DNA of 44,603 bases from Chloroflexota bacterium (GCA_029561345.1 JAKQJC010000003.1:1-44603), one strand, 5' to 3'. Counted from the stretch's first letter, positions 32,157 through 40,529 are shown. The notes: generated from the letters alone by a model not told the origin. A program made the numbers and translations.

Positions 32157-33089
32157 TTAAACCGCCGGGACAACCTCGCGCAGCATCACCCTCACCCCAT
32201 AATATTCAAGGCGCTCGTCTTCAGCCACCCGCAGGCGCATGGCCGAGCGGCAGTGGAGCGGTGTTTCGTGCCACGAACCGCCGCGCGCCACGCGGATTGC
32301 TTCAGGACCATGCCGGGGGGCAGGTTTACGCCAGGGAATGGTGGGCAAAATCCGGCTGAAGGGGATGGATTCGGGCGGCGCGGCGGGCGGCAGGCTGTTT
32401 CTGGCCACATTGCCATCGGCTGACGCACCGGTATAATCATCTGTCCACAGGTCGGCGCAGAATTCCCAGATGTTGCCGTGCATATCAAAAAGACCCCAGG
32501 GATTGGGCGGAAAGGTTCCGGCAGGGGTGGGGCCGTGACGGTAAATGCCTTTGGGGGCGTCATGGTAGGTATGATCGCCGACGTAATTTGCCACATTGGT
32601 GGTGATGGTTTCGCCAAAGCTGAACGGCGTTCCTGTTTCAGCGCGGCAGGCATATTCCCATTGGGCTTCGGAAGGCAGTTCATAGCGGCGGCCGGTTTTA
32701 TGCGAGAGCTTGTCGCAGAAATCATGCGCATCCGTCCAGCAGATGGTTTCCACCGGCAGATCTGGTGCGTGGAAACGGCAGACGGGCAGCCGGCCCATCA
32801 CGGCCTTCCACTGCGCCTGGGTGATGGGCGCCCGGCCCATCCAGAAACCTTCCAGAAACACAGGGTGAGGTGGGCGTTCATCATCGTAGCCGCCTTCGGT
32901 CTGGGAGCCCATTTGAAACGATCCGTGGGGCACGGCCACCAGCTCGAGATGGACCCCCTGGCCGAGGTCTTCCACGGCCTGACGGGCCTGGCCGCTGATG
33001 CGCTGAATGACCCGTCCGGCATGATCAAGACGGAGGGTTTCAAAAGCAATGTTTTCCATCAGAAGGGGTGTAGATGATTTTCCGGACAT
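32157..33089 (-). CDS. SUMF1/formylglycine-generating-enzyme-fold protein
   Basis: 310 residues. The FGE-sulfatase domain begins near residue 48: VAVPHGSFQMGSQTEGGYDD, HPVFLEGFWMGRAPITQAQW, YELPSEAQWEYACRAETGTP, NPWGLFDMHGNIWEFCADLW and RVARGGSWHETPLHCRSAMR. True formylglycine-generating enzymes need two Cys in the last motif (GGS-x-x-C-x4-C); here the first is missing and only the Cys of HCRSAMR remains, so copper-dependent formylglycine formation is doubtful. Related proteins act in ergothioneine synthesis or as binding domains. Divergent from yjdF. Confidence 0.87.
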   Translation of the reverse strand: MSGKSSTPLLMENIAFETLRLDHAGRVIQRISGQARQAVEDLGQGVHLELVAVPHGSFQMGSQTEGGYDDERPPHPVFLEGFWMGRAPITQAQWKAVMGRLPVCRFHAPDLPVETICWTDAHDFCDKLSHKTGRRYELPSEAQWEYACRAETGTPFSFGETITTNVANYVGDHTYHDAPKGIYRHGPTPAGTFPPNPWGLFDMHGNIWEFCADLWTDDYTGASADGNVARNSLPPAAPPESIPFSRILPTIPWRKPAPRHGPEAIRVARGGSWHETPLHCRSAMRLRVAEDERLEYYGVRVMLREVVPAV

Positions 33090-33162
33090 GGGGTTTGCTC
33101 TCTCAGATCAATCTGAATTTTTAAAGACGCCGGGTTGATATCCATATTATACCCGCGGTTGA

Positions 33163-33191
33163 TTGACTTCCCACCGCTCCTGTCGTATACT
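33163..33191 (+). promoter_or_regulatory. Promoter of the yjdF-like gene
   Basis: TTGACT (33163-33168), 17 bases, TATACT (33186-33191). A start near 33198 gives a leader of about 100 bases. Confidence 0.7.
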
Positions 33192-33197
33192 CACCCC

Positions 33198-33299
33198 CAA
33201 GCACACTTCAATTTTTCATCCCAACGAGTTGTTTTTTTTGCCCTGAAAACTCAGGGCCGTTTTTTGTTTTATGGTTTTGTTTGAAAAAGGATGAAAGAT
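33198..33299 (+). promoter_or_regulatory. Structured leader RNA of yjdF (candidate riboswitch/attenuator)
   Basis: ATTTTTCATCC (33211-33221) can pair over 11 positions (one G-U) with GGATGAAAGAT (33289-33299), which contains the ribosome binding site and the AUG. Enclosed by that stem lies an intrinsic terminator: GCCCTGA (33240-33246) with TCAGGGC (33251-33257) and T's from 33260. No plus-strand gene lies upstream within 1.1 kb, so the terminator can only act on this leader. The YjdF family in Firmicutes is known to be riboswitch-controlled (azaaromatic-binding yjdF RNA). Confidence 0.65.
33240..33265 (+). terminator. Intrinsic terminator inside the yjdF leader
   Basis: 7-bp stem, 4-base loop AAAC, six T's, about 33 bases before the yjdF start codon. 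Confidence 0.75.
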
Positions 33300-33708
33300 G
33301 GAAGGAAAATGCACCATTCTGTTCGATGACCCCTTCTGGGTTGGTATTTTCGAACGTGTGACCCCTGAAGGATATGCCGCAGCCCGCCACGTTTTTGGCG
33401 CGGAACCCGGCGAGGAGGAGTTGCTGCGATTTGCCCGCGAGGATTATGTTAACCTGCGCTTCAGCCCGCCTGGCCCTTGTCCGCCAGTTACAACCCTCGA
33501 ACGCGGTTTTAAACGGCGCCAGCGTGAAGCCCGGCGTGAAATGCAGCAGATTGGCATGGGAACTTTCTCGCAGCGGGCTTTGCAGGCCGAACATGAGCGG
33601 CTGAAGGAATCCCGCCAGGAGGAAAGCCGCGCTGCCCGGGAAGATAGGGAGAGGGCAAAATTTCAGAAAAGGCAGGCGATCAAAAAGGAAAAACACCGCG
33701 GACATTGA
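33298..33708 (+). CDS. yjdF: YjdF family protein (DUF2992)
   Basis: 136 residues. The N-terminus CTILFDDPFWVGIFERVTPE matches the DUF2992/YjdF opening (a strand, F-W-V-G, E), followed by GYAAARHVFGAEPGEEELLR and FAREDYVNLRFS. The second half is a long charged helix (RGFKRRQREARREMQQIG...) rich in Arg, Glu and Lys, ending in a basic tail. The biochemical role is unknown; in Bacillus the gene is under a riboswitch that senses azaaromatic compounds. GGATGAAAG before the ATG overlaps the predicted leader stem. Confidence 0.87.
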   Translation: MEGKCTILFDDPFWVGIFERVTPEGYAAARHVFGAEPGEEELLRFAREDYVNLRFSPPGPCPPVTTLERGFKRRQREARREMQQIGMGTFSQRALQAEHERLKESRQEESRAAREDRERAKFQKRQAIKKEKHRGH

Positions 33709-33809
33709 CCGGCGGTGCGCAAGATAAGCATCCTATTTGCCAAAATAATCGCTGCTTTGGCCCGGCCCTTGTTATAATGGAACATCATAAAGAAAAGTTG
33801 ACCTAAAAG

Positions 33810-34247
33810 ATGATGCCTGAAATTGGCCCCCTGATTGACCTGAAACCGCGACTGGATGAAGCCGGCGTGCGGGAACTGCTGGCCATGTCGATAGGCAGCC
33901 CGGCCCTGGAGCGCATTGAACAGGTTTGCCAGCGCTACGGGGATGATCCGACCTGGATGCTGATGGGTAAAGAGATTGAGGGCGGGCTTGCGAGCTGCGT
34001 GGGGGTGGAAATCAGCGGCGATGAAGGCATTTTGCACTGCATCGCGGTCAAACCCGAAGCCCGCTGACAGGGCCTGGGCCGGCGGATGCTGGATGAATTG
34101 GGCGCGCGACCGGGGCTGGCGAAGCTCAGCGCGGAAACAGACTGCGAAGCGGTGGATTTTTACCGCCGCTGCGGTTTTCAGATGGAAAGCCTGGGCGAAA
34201 AATACCCGGGCATGGAACGTTTCAGATGCACCAGAAGGTTTGAGTGA
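33810..34247 (+). pseudogene. GNAT acetyltransferase with an in-frame TGA
   Basis: The frame encodes a whole GNAT domain of 145 codons: MLMGKEIEGGLASCVGVEIS, then GILHCIAVKPEAR, the TGA at 34065-34067, and QGLGRRMLDELGARP, AVDFYRRCGFQMESLGEKYPG to the stop at 34245. The TGA sits exactly at the first Gly of the acetyl-CoA-binding loop R-G-Q-G-L-G, so a GGA to TGA change is the simplest explanation. TGA is used as a normal stop by many neighbours, so reassignment is unlikely. Either a fresh nonsense mutation or a sequencing error; the sequence on both sides is otherwise intact. Confidence 0.72.
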
Positions 34248-34278
34248 GGCGTAGGATGTGGACGGCAAGAGGCCAGTT

Positions 34279-35256
34279 ATGCTGAAGAAAAATGCACGGT
34301 GGCTGATCCCGGTTGGAGCGGCCCTGCTGTGCGCGGCGGCGCTGCTGTGGTGCTGGACGCCCGCAGATTATATCAGCGCGGGCTGCCAGCTTTCACGGAA
34401 CGCCGCCTGGATCAGCGTGGACTGGACCTCTTACCCGGTGGACGCGGAAGCAGTCAGGCGATTGGCGGAGAGCGCCGCGGCGCGCAGGATGACCACACTT
34501 TTCCCCTTTGCCTCGTATATCCGGCAGGACGGGTCTTTCAGCCCGTCGTACACCCACGCCAGGGCGTTTGTGGATACCTTCCGCCAGTATAACCAGGAGA
34601 TTGATCTGCTGGCCTGGATCGGCCTGCCGCTGGCCAACGAGCGCCATATTGGCGTGAAAGGGTGGGTGGATCTTTCGAGCCCTGAAACCCGCCGCCAGGT
34701 GGTGGCTTTTGTGGTGCAGCTGGTGAATGAGGCCGGTTTTGACGGCGTTCACCTGAATGCTGAGACGGTGCAGAACAATGACGCGGATTTTTTGCTGCTG
34801 CTGGATGAAATCAGGCAGGCCATTGGCGCGGATAAAATCATCAGTGTGGCCGGCAGCCATTGGATTCCAGAAAGCATCAATGCCATACCCGTGTTCACAG
34901 ATTTCCGCTGGACGGGGGTCTATTACCGGGAAGTGGCAAAGCGGGTGGACCAGATTGCGGTGATGCTGTATGACAGTCAGGCTTTTGCTCCGGCGCTGTA
35001 CCGTCTGTGGGTGCGGGAGGAAGTGAGAGGTTTGCAGCGCAATCTCGACGGAGCGGATGTGGAGCTGTTGATCGGTCTCTCGGTTTCGCAGGAAGAGACG
35101 CCTTCGCATCATCCAGCCGTGGAAACGCTGGCCAACGGCCTGGCGGGGGTGTGCGCGGGCAAGGGCGAAGTCAGCCTGACGCGGGGCATCGCCGTGTATG
35201 CCGATTGGGAGTTTTCGGCGGCTGACCAGGCGGTGTGGCTGGCCTGGCAGCGATAA
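34279..35256 (+). CDS. Membrane-anchored GH18-like TIM-barrel protein
   Basis: 325 residues from the ATG at 34279 (AGAGG 6 bases upstream). A basic N-terminus and one helix (MLKKNARWLIPVGAALLCAA) form a signal anchor. The rest resembles a glycoside hydrolase 18-type barrel: AARRMTTLFPFASYI, IDLLAWIGLP, AGFDGVHLNAETVQNNDADF in place of the catalytic D-x-x-D-x-D-x-E strand, VDQIAVMLYDS and GIAVYADWEFS. The D-x-D before the catalytic Glu reads H-L-N-A-E, so the activity is uncertain. Probably acts outside the cell on a glycan or serves as a binding protein. Confidence 0.7.
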   Translation: MLKKNARWLIPVGAALLCAAALLWCWTPADYISAGCQLSRNAAWISVDWTSYPVDAEAVRRLAESAAARRMTTLFPFASYIRQDGSFSPSYTHARAFVDTFRQYNQEIDLLAWIGLPLANERHIGVKGWVDLSSPETRRQVVAFVVQLVNEAGFDGVHLNAETVQNNDADFLLLLDEIRQAIGADKIISVAGSHWIPESINAIPVFTDFRWTGVYYREVAKRVDQIAVMLYDSQAFAPALYRLWVREEVRGLQRNLDGADVELLIGLSVSQEETPSHHPAVETLANGLAGVCAGKGEVSLTRGIAVYADWEFSAADQAVWLAWQR

Positions 35257-35337
35257 ACAACCAGAAAAGGTTTGTAAAACCAGCTGTGATGCCATTGCCG
35301 CTGGCCTGGCCTGGATAGAAAAAGAAAGTGACATGAC

Positions 35338-36267
35338 ATGGATATTATCCGTCCCATTCTTTCGCGCGTTCCTGCGTGGCAGGGAGCCCAGGAGATCAAA
35401 ATTGAGCGCATTGCCGGCCTGACCAACCAGAATTACCGGGTGACGGTGGACGGCCGGCGCTATGCCCTGCGCATCAGCGGGGAGAACACCGCCCGTCTGA
35501 ACATCAACCGCCAGCATGAAGTTGCAGCACTGCAGGCGGCTGCCGCCGCGGGAATTGCCCCGCAGGTGGAAGCATTCATCCTGCCGGAGGGCCACCTGGT
35601 GACGCGGTGGGTGGAGGGGCGCCATTGGACGGTGGAAGAATGCCGCACGCCGCAGCACATCCGCCTGCTGGGAGAGATGGTCAAGCGCATCCATGCCCTG
35701 CCGCCCAATGGCGCAGTTTTTTCGCCTTTTGCGCGGGTGAGGAATTACGAGGCGGTGGCGCGCCAGTTCAATGCGCCCTTTCCAGCCAATTATGCCGGTT
35801 TTATTCAAACCATGCAGGCAGTGGAGGCGGATCAGCAGCAGGATACCTCGGATTGGCAGCGTTTTTGCCACAATGACCTGGTTTGCGTGAATTACCTGTT
35901 CAGCGAGAACCCGGAAAGCATCAAAGTGCTGGATTGGGAGTTTGCCGGGCTGGGAGACCTGTATTACGACCTGGCCACAGCGGTATTTACCCATGACAGC
36001 GACGGTCCCATTCCGGCTGAACTGGAGGAAGAGCTGCTGACCTGTTATTTTGGCACGGTGACGGACTGGCAGCGGCGGCGCCTGCAGGGGATGAAGGTGA
36101 TGCTGATGCTGTTCACCAGCCTGTGGGGGCTGGCGCAGCACAGCATGCAGACGGCGGGGCTGATTCCGGCGCCAGAAGATTTTGATTACCTTGAATTTTC
36201 ACAATACCTTTTTGCCCACGATTTGCGCGACCTGCAGGAACAGTATCTGCGGGCGGCGCAGGGGTAA
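35338..36267 (+). CDS. APH/choline kinase-fold phosphotransferase
   Basis: 309 residues. N-lobe: IERIAGLTNQNYRVTVDGRR, then YALRISGENTARL with the nucleotide-binding Arg/Lys; C-lobe catalytic loop FCHNDLVCVNYLF (His-Asn-Asp-Leu...Asn) and the Mg-binding LDWEFAGLGDLYYDLA. The N-x-N-Y start and the late D-W-E-F place it nearer to choline/ethanolamine and thiamine kinases than to antibiotic kinases. Substrate unknown. Its ATG is at a spacing of 8 from AAAGTGA; the epimerase gene follows by 25 bases. Confidence 0.87.
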   Translation: MDIIRPILSRVPAWQGAQEIKIERIAGLTNQNYRVTVDGRRYALRISGENTARLNINRQHEVAALQAAAAAGIAPQVEAFILPEGHLVTRWVEGRHWTVEECRTPQHIRLLGEMVKRIHALPPNGAVFSPFARVRNYEAVARQFNAPFPANYAGFIQTMQAVEADQQQDTSDWQRFCHNDLVCVNYLFSENPESIKVLDWEFAGLGDLYYDLATAVFTHDSDGPIPAELEEELLTCYFGTVTDWQRRRLQGMKVMLMLFTSLWGLAQHSMQTAGLIPAPEDFDYLEFSQYLFAHDLRDLQEQYLRAAQG

Positions 36268-36292
36268 GGTATTTCTCCAGGAGGCGCAACAT

Positions 36293-37039
36293 TTGAAGCA
36301 AAAACTCCTCATCACCGGCGGCTGTGGAAAAATTGGCGCCACTTTCGCGCGGTTTGCGCAGCAGCGTTATGACCTGCGCCTGGTGGACCGCCGCCCGTGG
36401 GATGCGGACCGCATGGGTCCGCTGCGCGGAGAAAGCCTGGTTTTGGACCTGCGGGAGCAGGCGGCCTGCCGCGAAGCCTGCCAGGGCATGGATGTGGTGC
36501 TGCACCTGGCGGCGGACGCCGACCCGGAGGCTGATTTTGTCACTTCCCTGCTGCCCAATAACATCATGGCCACGCACTTTTTGTTTGAGGCGGCGCATGA
36601 GGCCGGCTGCAAACGCTTCATTTACGCCAGCAGCGCCCATGTGGTTTCAGGCTACCCGGCGGATGTGCAGGTGCGGGTGGAGATGCCGGTCAGGCCGGGC
36701 AATCTTTACGGCGTGTCGAAGTGCTTTGGCGAGGCGCTGGCGGGCTATTATGCCAGCCGGATGAACCTGCCTTGCATTGTGCTGCGCATTGGAGCTTATC
36801 TGTTCCCGGATGAGGCAGCGGGGATGGACCCCGATGAAAGGAACGCCCTGCTGGATCCAGACGATTTCAATGATCTGCTGGTGCGCTGCATTGAAACGCC
36901 GGGCATCACCCATGCCATCATCCACGCCATTTCCAACAACCGCTTCAAGCGTCTTGATCTGAGCGGAACAAGAGAGCTGCTGGGGTACCAGCCTGCGGTG
37001 GATGCGTTTGACCGGTCCACGCCAGGGAATGGTGAATAA
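36293..37039 (+). CDS. NAD-dependent epimerase/dehydratase (uronate dehydrogenase-like)
   Basis: 248 residues from a TTG at 36293, 8 bases after AGGAGG; the frame extends upstream but only into the kinase gene. Extended short-chain dehydrogenase: LLITGGCGKIGATFARFAQQ (glycine motif), VLDLREQAACREACQGMDVV, VLHLAADADPEADF and the catalytic NLYGVSKCFGEALAGYY (YxxxK). The Asp-rich shape (LRLVDRRPW) and ASSAHVVSGYP resemble uronate or NAD-dependent sugar dehydrogenases. Probably acts on a sugar nucleotide or sugar acid. Confidence 0.87.
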   Translation: MKQKLLITGGCGKIGATFARFAQQRYDLRLVDRRPWDADRMGPLRGESLVLDLREQAACREACQGMDVVLHLAADADPEADFVTSLLPNNIMATHFLFEAAHEAGCKRFIYASSAHVVSGYPADVQVRVEMPVRPGNLYGVSKCFGEALAGYYASRMNLPCIVLRIGAYLFPDEAAGMDPDERNALLDPDDFNDLLVRCIETPGITHAIIHAISNNRFKRLDLSGTRELLGYQPAVDAFDRSTPGNGE

Positions 37040-37190
37040 CCCTGATATGTTTTGATAGCATCCTCCCGGATGGCCGGGTGTATTATAGATAAAGGGTAAC
37101 TGTTCAGGCGCGGCTGAAAATGGCCGGCGGGGTTTTACCAGACCGGCTGAGCGGTTATAAAGGATGACATTTTTCAACGGGAGGTTGACG

Positions 37191-37625
37191 ATGAAAAACA
37201 AGGATCTTTCGGCCAGATTGCTTGCCATCACCGGCACGGTGCTGGTGTGGATTCCTCTGCTGGCGCCGGTGGTTTTTTCCATCTTCAGACTGGCCAGGGG
37301 GGCAGAGAATTTCATGATTGATTACCTTATGCCAGCCGAGCTTTTTCTCTCGGTGCTGCTGGGCGGCGGCATTTTGCTGGGGCTGTCGTTCTGGGTGCGC
37401 CTGCAGAAACAGATCATCGGCTGGAGTCTGGCTGCAGCGGTCATTTTGCTGGTGCTCAGCCAGGTGGTGGCAGTGATCACCGGCCTGGCTTCCGGGGCCA
37501 CCGAACCGACGGGCATCGAATGGGCGCTGGTGGTGGCCATGCTGGCAGGCTACATTCTGGCGGTGATGGCGCTGGGTGTGGGCGGCATTTTCATGATCCG
37601 CGACCTGTACCGGCGCAAGAATTAA
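37191..37625 (+). CDS. Small four-helix membrane protein of unknown function
   Basis: 144 residues from the ATG at 37191, 6 bases after GGAGG. Four hydrophobic segments (about 12-32, 45-65, 72-97, 110-132) with a basic C-terminus (MIRDLYRRKN), so both ends are probably cytoplasmic. No motif recognised. A terminator follows, so this gene ends a unit. The 150 bases before it hold no feature I can support. Confidence 0.7.
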   Translation: MKNKDLSARLLAITGTVLVWIPLLAPVVFSIFRLARGAENFMIDYLMPAELFLSVLLGGGILLGLSFWVRLQKQIIGWSLAAAVILLVLSQVVAVITGLASGATEPTGIEWALVVAMLAGYILAVMALGVGGIFMIRDLYRRKN

Positions 37626-37667
37626 TCCCGTCTGCCACCGCGCGCCAGAAAATCCGGCGCCATTTTC

Positions 37668-37698
37668 AAAGCCCTGCCCTGATTGGACAGGGCTTTTT
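37668..37698 (+). terminator. Rho-independent terminator
   Basis: AAAGCCCTG (37668-37676) with CAGGGCTTT (37688-37696) and a T-run to 37698. Confidence 0.8.
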
Positions 37699-37739
37699 AT
37701 GTGCTGTGGATATATAATACCATTAGCAAGGAGACAACC

Positions 37740-38486
37740 ATGAGACGCACTGCACTGATATCCGATATTCACGGCAACCTGCCGGCGATTGAGGCGGTGG
37801 CGGCAGATATCAAAACGCGCCAGGTGGACCAGGTGGTCAACCTGGGCGATCACCTTTCAGGACCGCTGTGGCCGGGCGAAACCCTGGCCTTTTTGATGCA
37901 GCAGAACTGGACCCACGTTCTGGGCAACCACGACCGGCAGTTGATCCGGGTGGACCCGGCCGAGCACAGTCCTTCGGACCGCCACGCCTTCCCTTTTCTG
38001 GGCGCGGCCGGGCGGGCCTGGCTGGAAGCGCAGCCGGGGTTGATCCGCCTTGAGCAGGGCTGGACGGCCTTTCACGGCACACCGCAAAAGGACACCACCT
38101 ACCTGCTGGAGACCATTGCCCACGGGCGCATGCGGCTGGCCACCCCGGATGAGATCCGGCAGCGGCTGGGCGGCATGGAGAGCGGCGTGCTGGTGTGCGG
38201 CCATACCCATTTGCAGCGGGTGGTGCAGGTGGCGCCGGACCTGATCATCATTAATCCCGGCAGCGTGGGGCTGCCCGCCTACGATGACGATGTGCCGGAA
38301 TATCACAAAGCAGAGAATGGATCGCCGCATGCGCGCTATGCCGTGGTGGAAGAAGAAAACGGACGGTTAAAGGTGGATTTCATCCTGGTGATGTATGACC
38401 ATCACAGCGCGGCCGCCCAGGCGCGGCGCAACGGCCGCTCCGGGTGGGAACATGCGCTGCTTACCGGCACCATGCCAGAGCGTTGA
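37740..38486 (+). CDS. Calcineurin-like metallophosphoesterase (YfcE/diadenosine tetraphosphatase type)
   Basis: 248 residues from the ATG at 37740, with AAGGAG six bases before it. Metal motifs are complete: LISDIHGNLPAIEAV (Asp9, His11), VNLGDHLSGP, VLGNHDRQ, CGHTHLQRVV. The fold with an inserted cap resembles YfcE/MJ0936 phosphodiesterases rather than protein phosphatases. The product ends in the SGWEHALLTGTM region just before the next kinase gene. Substrate unknown. Confidence 0.92.
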   Translation: MRRTALISDIHGNLPAIEAVAADIKTRQVDQVVNLGDHLSGPLWPGETLAFLMQQNWTHVLGNHDRQLIRVDPAEHSPSDRHAFPFLGAAGRAWLEAQPGLIRLEQGWTAFHGTPQKDTTYLLETIAHGRMRLATPDEIRQRLGGMESGVLVCGHTHLQRVVQVAPDLIIINPGSVGLPAYDDDVPEYHKAENGSPHARYAVVEEENGRLKVDFILVMYDHHSAAAQARRNGRSGWEHALLTGTMPER

Positions 38487-38497
38487 GGTTTCTGGGA

Positions 38498-39373
38498 ATG
38501 GAAAAAATAAAGAATTATCTGAACCTCATTGCACAGCATTACCCTGAACTGGTGATCGAGCAATCGCGCCTGCACACAACCGAGGGACAGTTCAATGACA
38601 TTGTGCTGATCAATGAAAGTCTGCTGTTCCGTTTTCCGCGCTCGGCCGAAGTGGCTGGCGGATATGCGCCGCAGGCGGCGCTGCTGGATTTTCTGGCTAA
38701 AAGGCTGCCCCTGCCTATCCCGGAAATCCTTTACACCCATCTGGAAGCCGTGGATTGGCGGGAAAAATTTTTGGGCTACCGGCTGATTCAAGGAAAACCG
38801 CTGTTCCGGCAGGAACTGCAGGCCATTGAGGATGAACTGGCGCTGCGGCAGATGGCTGGCCAGCTGGCGGGCTTTTTGCGCGCCCTGCACCAGATTCCGC
38901 CCGCCAGCCTGCCGGCGGCGCTGCCGGTACAGGACGAGGCGGGCTTTTGGGAAGATTTTTTCCGGGGGGTGCGGCGTGATTTATTTCCCCACATGCGCCC
39001 GGATGCGCGCCGGGAAGTGGATGCTTATTTTGAAAGATATGATTCACAGCCGGAACTGAACCGTTTCCAGCCTGCACTGCGGCACGGCGATTTTGGCGGC
39101 AGCAATATTTTATACGATCCGCAAACCCTGCGGATCAGCGGCATCATCGATTTCGAGTCGCTGGGGGTGGGCGACCCTGCGGCGGATGCGGCTGGACTGA
39201 TGACCTACGGCGAGGCGTTTTTTGAGATGTGCGTGGAAGCCTACCCCGAATTGGGGGACATGCGCGCGCGGGCGCTGTTTCACCGCGGGACCTTTGCCCT
39301 GCAGGAAGCCTGGTACGGCTTTCAAATGGGCGATGAGGAAGCTTTTCAGAGCGGCATGGCCGATTATCTTTAG
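38498..39373 (+). CDS. Aminoglycoside phosphotransferase-fold kinase
   Basis: 291 residues from the ATG at 38498, which lies 11 bases after the phosphoesterase stop and 9 bases after a GAGG. The pattern is that of APH enzymes: HTTEGQFNDIVLINESLLFR (nucleotide lobe), FLGYRLIQGKPLF, RHGDFGGSNILYDPQTLRIS (catalytic loop) and IIDFESLGVGDPAADAAGL (Mg ligands). The catalytic Asp and Asn are present. It may phosphorylate an antibiotic or a cell metabolite. Not a duplicate of the kinase at 35338; the two are only distantly alike. Confidence 0.88.
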   Translation: MEKIKNYLNLIAQHYPELVIEQSRLHTTEGQFNDIVLINESLLFRFPRSAEVAGGYAPQAALLDFLAKRLPLPIPEILYTHLEAVDWREKFLGYRLIQGKPLFRQELQAIEDELALRQMAGQLAGFLRALHQIPPASLPAALPVQDEAGFWEDFFRGVRRDLFPHMRPDARREVDAYFERYDSQPELNRFQPALRHGDFGGSNILYDPQTLRISGIIDFESLGVGDPAADAAGLMTYGEAFFEMCVEAYPELGDMRARALFHRGTFALQEAWYGFQMGDEEAFQSGMADYL

Positions 39374-39384
39374 GAGAAGAAGCT

Positions 39385-39966
39385 GTGGACGGACAGGATA
39401 TTTCAGATGTGGCGTCGCTGGTCCAGGCTGTTCAGGACGGACTGCAGCCGGAATATGTCTTTTTCTGGGGACACCAGGCCGCGCAGGCCAGGCAAATAGG
39501 CAAACAATGCCTGAGCCAGTGGTGGGAGGCGCCGTTCACGGTGGACGGGGTGAATTACCCTGCGGCAGAACATTACATGATGGCCGAGAAGGCGCGCCTG
39601 TTTGGCGACCTGGACACCTGCTGGGCCATTCTGGCGGCAGAAACCCCGGAACGGGCCAAGGAGCTGGGCAGGCAGGTGCGGGGTTTTGATGGGGCGGTCT
39701 GGACCCGCCAGCGGGTGCCGGTGGTGACCCGCGGCAACACGGCCAAATTCGGGCAAAACCCGGCCCTGAAGGCTTTTTTGCTGTCCACCGGAGAGAAAAT
39801 TCTGGTGGAGGCCAGTCCGCTGGATGGCATTTGGGGCATTGGCCTGGCTGAAGATGATCCGCGGGCCCGTGACCCCCGCCAATGGCAGGGGCTCAACCTG
39901 CTGGGCTTTGCCCTGATGACGGTGCGGAAAAACCTGAATGCGGGAGACAGAACGGAGGTGCGGTAA
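39385..39966 (+). CDS. NADAR/YbiA domain protein
   Basis: 193 residues from a GTG at 39385, 8 bases after AGGAG. The NADAR core is clear: YVFFWGHQ near residue 24, LSQWWEAPFTVDGVNYPAAE, HYMMAEKARLFGD, RQVRGFDGAVWTRQRVPVVT, RGNTAKFGQNPALKAFLLST and LDGIWGIGLAEDDPR. The family cleaves N-glycosidic bonds in ADP-ribose-linked or riboflavin-related metabolites and can remove ADP-ribose from guanosine. Its stop overlaps the next start (TAATG). Confidence 0.92.
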   Translation: MDGQDISDVASLVQAVQDGLQPEYVFFWGHQAAQARQIGKQCLSQWWEAPFTVDGVNYPAAEHYMMAEKARLFGDLDTCWAILAAETPERAKELGRQVRGFDGAVWTRQRVPVVTRGNTAKFGQNPALKAFLLSTGEKILVEASPLDGIWGIGLAEDDPRARDPRQWQGLNLLGFALMTVRKNLNAGDRTEVR

Positions 39967-40529
39967 TGACAGCATCCCTTGAAGCCGCCAAAGCGGCTCT
40001 GGCGCGCGGCGATAAAGCCGCTGCGGCGGCCCTGTTGAAGGAGATTGTCCAGGCAGATGTGAGCAATGATGAGGCGTGGACCCTGCTGCACTCGGTTTTG
40101 ATCCCGCCACCCATTCCGCTGCCGCCGCCCAATGAAGAGGTGAGGGTGATTGCCCGCCTGGTGGATAAGCACGAGATGACGGAAGTCAATATCGACGCCT
40201 TCTCATTTGATGAAGATGTGCATTTTCTGGAAGTGCATTGGCCGGAAGTTGAACATGCGGTTTTTGTCTTTGACAGCGTCAGGCACAGCCTGCATTTCTA
40301 TGACGCCCGCACTCCGGGCAGGGAAAGCTGGTGGAAAATTCCGTTGAAGCAGGTGCGTGGATTTTCTGTGAGGCAGCAGGCGGGCGGCCCGGCATTGGTG
40401 ATGGCGTATGATGATGGGCAGCTCTGCCTGGGGCGCATGGATGACGCGGCGGCCCTGCAGCGCTGGGCCGACAGCGCCAATGAACTGCTGGCCCTGCGCA
40501 AACAGGGCTGGCTGTCTGCCAACGGATGA
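39966..40529 (+). CDS. Protein of unknown function with N-terminal helical repeat
   Basis: 187 residues from the ATG at 39966, 7 bases after GGAGG and overlapping the NADAR stop. The start (ASLEAAKAALARGDKAAAAA, LLKEIVQADVSNDEAWTLLH) reads like a single TPR-type helix pair. After a Pro-rich linker (IPPPIPLPPPNEE) an alpha/beta part follows, FLEVHWPEVEHAVFVFD and HSLHFYDARTPGRESWW, that might be a PH-like domain. Coupling to the NADAR gene suggests a shared function, but no family is recognised. Confidence 0.68.
   Translation: MTASLEAAKAALARGDKAAAAALLKEIVQADVSNDEAWTLLHSVLIPPPIPLPPPNEEVRVIARLVDKHEMTEVNIDAFSFDEDVHFLEVHWPEVEHAVFVFDSVRHSLHFYDARTPGRESWWKIPLKQVRGFSVRQQAGGPALVMAYDDGQLCLGRMDDAAALQRWADSANELLALRKQGWLSANG

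Noticed and set aside
34065..34067. TGA as selenocysteine or reassigned Gly
   Set aside because: The position needs Gly, no SECIS-like hairpin directly follows that I can see, and TGA ends many normal genes here.
34393..36141. 582-codon open frame on the minus strand
   Set aside because: Opposite to the GH18-like and kinase genes, rich in His, Gln, Arg and Pro and without motif; a codon-bias shadow of high-GC genes.
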